DNA of 6,502 nucleotides, from assembly GCA_964591105.1 (NCBI GenBank), contig CAZPZR010000081.1:1-6502 (forward strand), read 5' to 3'. Each line of letters starts with the position of its first letter. Within the stretch, counting starts at the first letter, position 1. The DNA comes from CAZPZR01 sp964591105 (GTDB lineage Bacteria > Bacillota > Clostridia > Lachnospirales > Lachnospiraceae). Shown piece by piece: positions 5,652-6,502 of this stretch. The position numbers and the translations under genes are program-made. Below the pieces are notes generated by a model that did no database searches, had not been told where the DNA came from, and saw nothing but the letters and a program-made list of their open reading frames with translations.

Positions 5652-6320
5652 ATGGCAAAGAAACTAACAATTGATGCGAACATGAAAGAATTATGGCCAG
5701 CAGTACGTGTGGGATGTTTCCAATATAAAGTTCGTGTGGAACGCAAAAATGAGCAGATGTGGGAATATCTGAAGAAAGACATTTTCAAAAAGACAAAGGA
5801 TCGAATATTCGATTATGGTGTAAATGAAATTCCTAATATTAAAGAATCTCGCGCAGCATACAAAGCATTTGGCAAAGATCCAAGTCGTTATCGTGTGTCC
5901 TCCGAAGCGCTGATTCGTAGAATTGGGCAGGGAAAAGGCTTGTATGAAGTAAATACAGTCGTAGATACGAACAATTTAATATCTATTGAATCCGGTTTTT
6001 CAGTGGGTTCCTATGATGCAAGTAAAATAGAAGAAAATCTGGTATTCCGTGTGGGAAAAGACGGAGAAACTTACAAAGGGATTGGAAAAGACAGCATTAA
6101 CATTGAAGGACTTCCGGTGCTTGCAGATGAAAAAGGAGCGATTGGAAGTTCTACCAGTGACTCTGAGCGAGCAATGATTACTGAGGAAGTGGAAGAAGCG
6201 CTGACACTGATATATTCATTTTCTGAAAATCAAGATTTGGAAAAAGCGATGGAGTATGGAAAAGAATATTTGGAAAAATATGCAGGGGCGAAAGAAATAG
6301 AGAGTTGGATTGTCGGATAG
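5652..6320 (+). CDS. Stand-alone B3/B4 domain protein (PheT beta-subunit editing-domain homologue)
   Basis: The 222-residue product resembles solo B3/B4 domain proteins (COG3382), related to the editing module of the phenylalanyl-tRNA synthetase beta subunit, which hydrolyses mischarged Tyr-tRNAPhe. Recognisable blocks are SRAAYKAFGKDPSRYR (about 66-81), NLISIESGFSVGSYD (108-122) and GAIGSSTSDSERAMIT (162-177), in the order seen in solo proteins, and the length fits. No synthetase catalytic core, OB-fold extension, signal peptide or membrane helix is present. In solo proteins the function is not settled; trans-editing or another nucleic-acid or amino-acid related activity is possible. It has no evident link to sucrose use and is probably an independent gene. 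Its TAG stop is followed in frame by a flavin reductase fragment, but the B3/B4 reading itself looks complete. Confidence 0.85.
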   Translation: MAKKLTIDANMKELWPAVRVGCFQYKVRVERKNEQMWEYLKKDIFKKTKDRIFDYGVNEIPNIKESRAAYKAFGKDPSRYRVSSEALIRRIGQGKGLYEVNTVVDTNNLISIESGFSVGSYDASKIEENLVFRVGKDGETYKGIGKDSINIEGLPVLADEKGAIGSSTSDSERAMITEEVEEALTLIYSFSENQDLEKAMEYGKEYLEKYAGAKEIESWIVG

Positions 6321-6488
6321 ATCGGAAAGATTAAAAATGTCAGTGCAGACGAACGAATTTTAGGTGAAGATGGACAGATTGATTTGAACAAATTTGTCCC
6401 AATCACATTTGACGGTGTGCATCGCGGTTATTATCGTTTGGGTGAGAAAGTAGGGAATGCATTCTGTGATGGTGCAGCGCTGAAATAA
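6321..6488 (+). pseudogene. Remnant of a flavin reductase (flavoredoxin-type) gene, C-terminal 55 codons
   Basis: Starting directly after the B3/B4 TAG and in the same frame, 55 codons run open to a TAA at 6486-6488. The translation includes GKIKNVSADERIL, DLNKFVPITFDGVHRGYYRLG and EKVGNAFCDGAALK. This strongly recalls the C-terminus of flavin reductase-like FMN-binding proteins (flavoredoxin group): the NVSADE strand, the PITFD segment and the closing YxxLGExVGxAFxxG. Intact members are roughly 160-190 residues, so about two thirds, including most of the FMN-binding barrel, is missing. There is no ATG in this frame and no ribosome binding site at its start. I infer a 5' deletion that joined the remainder to the end of the B3/B4 gene. 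Alternatives are a sequencing or assembly deletion, or low-level stop read-through. A weak AGAGG (6494-6498) behind the stop may serve a gene outside the window. Confidence 0.65.
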
Positions 6489-6502
6489 GGAAAAGAGGTC
6501 GG

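Overview
This 6.5 kb window looks like chromosome from a low-GC Firmicute, most likely a gut-type Clostridia of the Lachnospiraceae kind. That is inferred from the AT-rich codon choice, strong AGGAGG-type ribosome binding sites, sigma-A-like promoters, a consensus CcpA cre site and the gene families present. No species can be named from the sequence alone. All genes read on the + strand.

Layout. Bases 2-64 are the last 20 codons of an elongation factor Tu gene, closed by a textbook intrinsic terminator (101-131). A short non-coding stretch leads to a two-gene unit: a cysteine-rich DUF1847 family protein (362-1000) and, one base after its stop, a LacI-family repressor (1002-1982). A 261 bp regulatory region (1983-2243) follows, with two good sigma-A-like promoters, a large imperfect hairpin, one perfect cre site, one near-cre site and a smaller inverted repeat. 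It drives a sucrose uptake operon: a one-piece PTS permease with EIIB, EIIC and EIIA domains (scrA-like, 2244-4136), overlapped by one base by a GH32 sucrose-6-phosphate hydrolase (scrB-like, 4136-5563). After a short gap comes a stand-alone B3/B4 domain protein (5652-6320), related to the editing module of the phenylalanyl-tRNA synthetase beta chain. Directly behind its stop codon, in the same frame, lie 55 codons that read as the C-terminal end of a flavin reductase (flavoredoxin-type) protein with no 5' part (6321-6488), best explained as a gene remnant.

How it works together. Sucrose would be imported and phosphorylated by the EIIBCA protein, using its own EIIA domain rather than a separate one, and the sucrose-6-phosphate cleaved inside the cell to glucose-6-phosphate and fructose. 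The adjacent LacI-type protein is the natural candidate for the sucrose-responsive repressor, and the cre site adds carbon catabolite control through CcpA. No fructokinase is present in the window. The metabolic core is a familiar sucrose locus. I see no defence system, CRISPR array, insertion sequence, tRNA or rRNA. The less ordinary points are the truncated flavin reductase piece, the dense promoter/operator region before scrA, the coupling of the repressor to a DUF1847 gene, and inverted repeats around the DUF1847 promoter.
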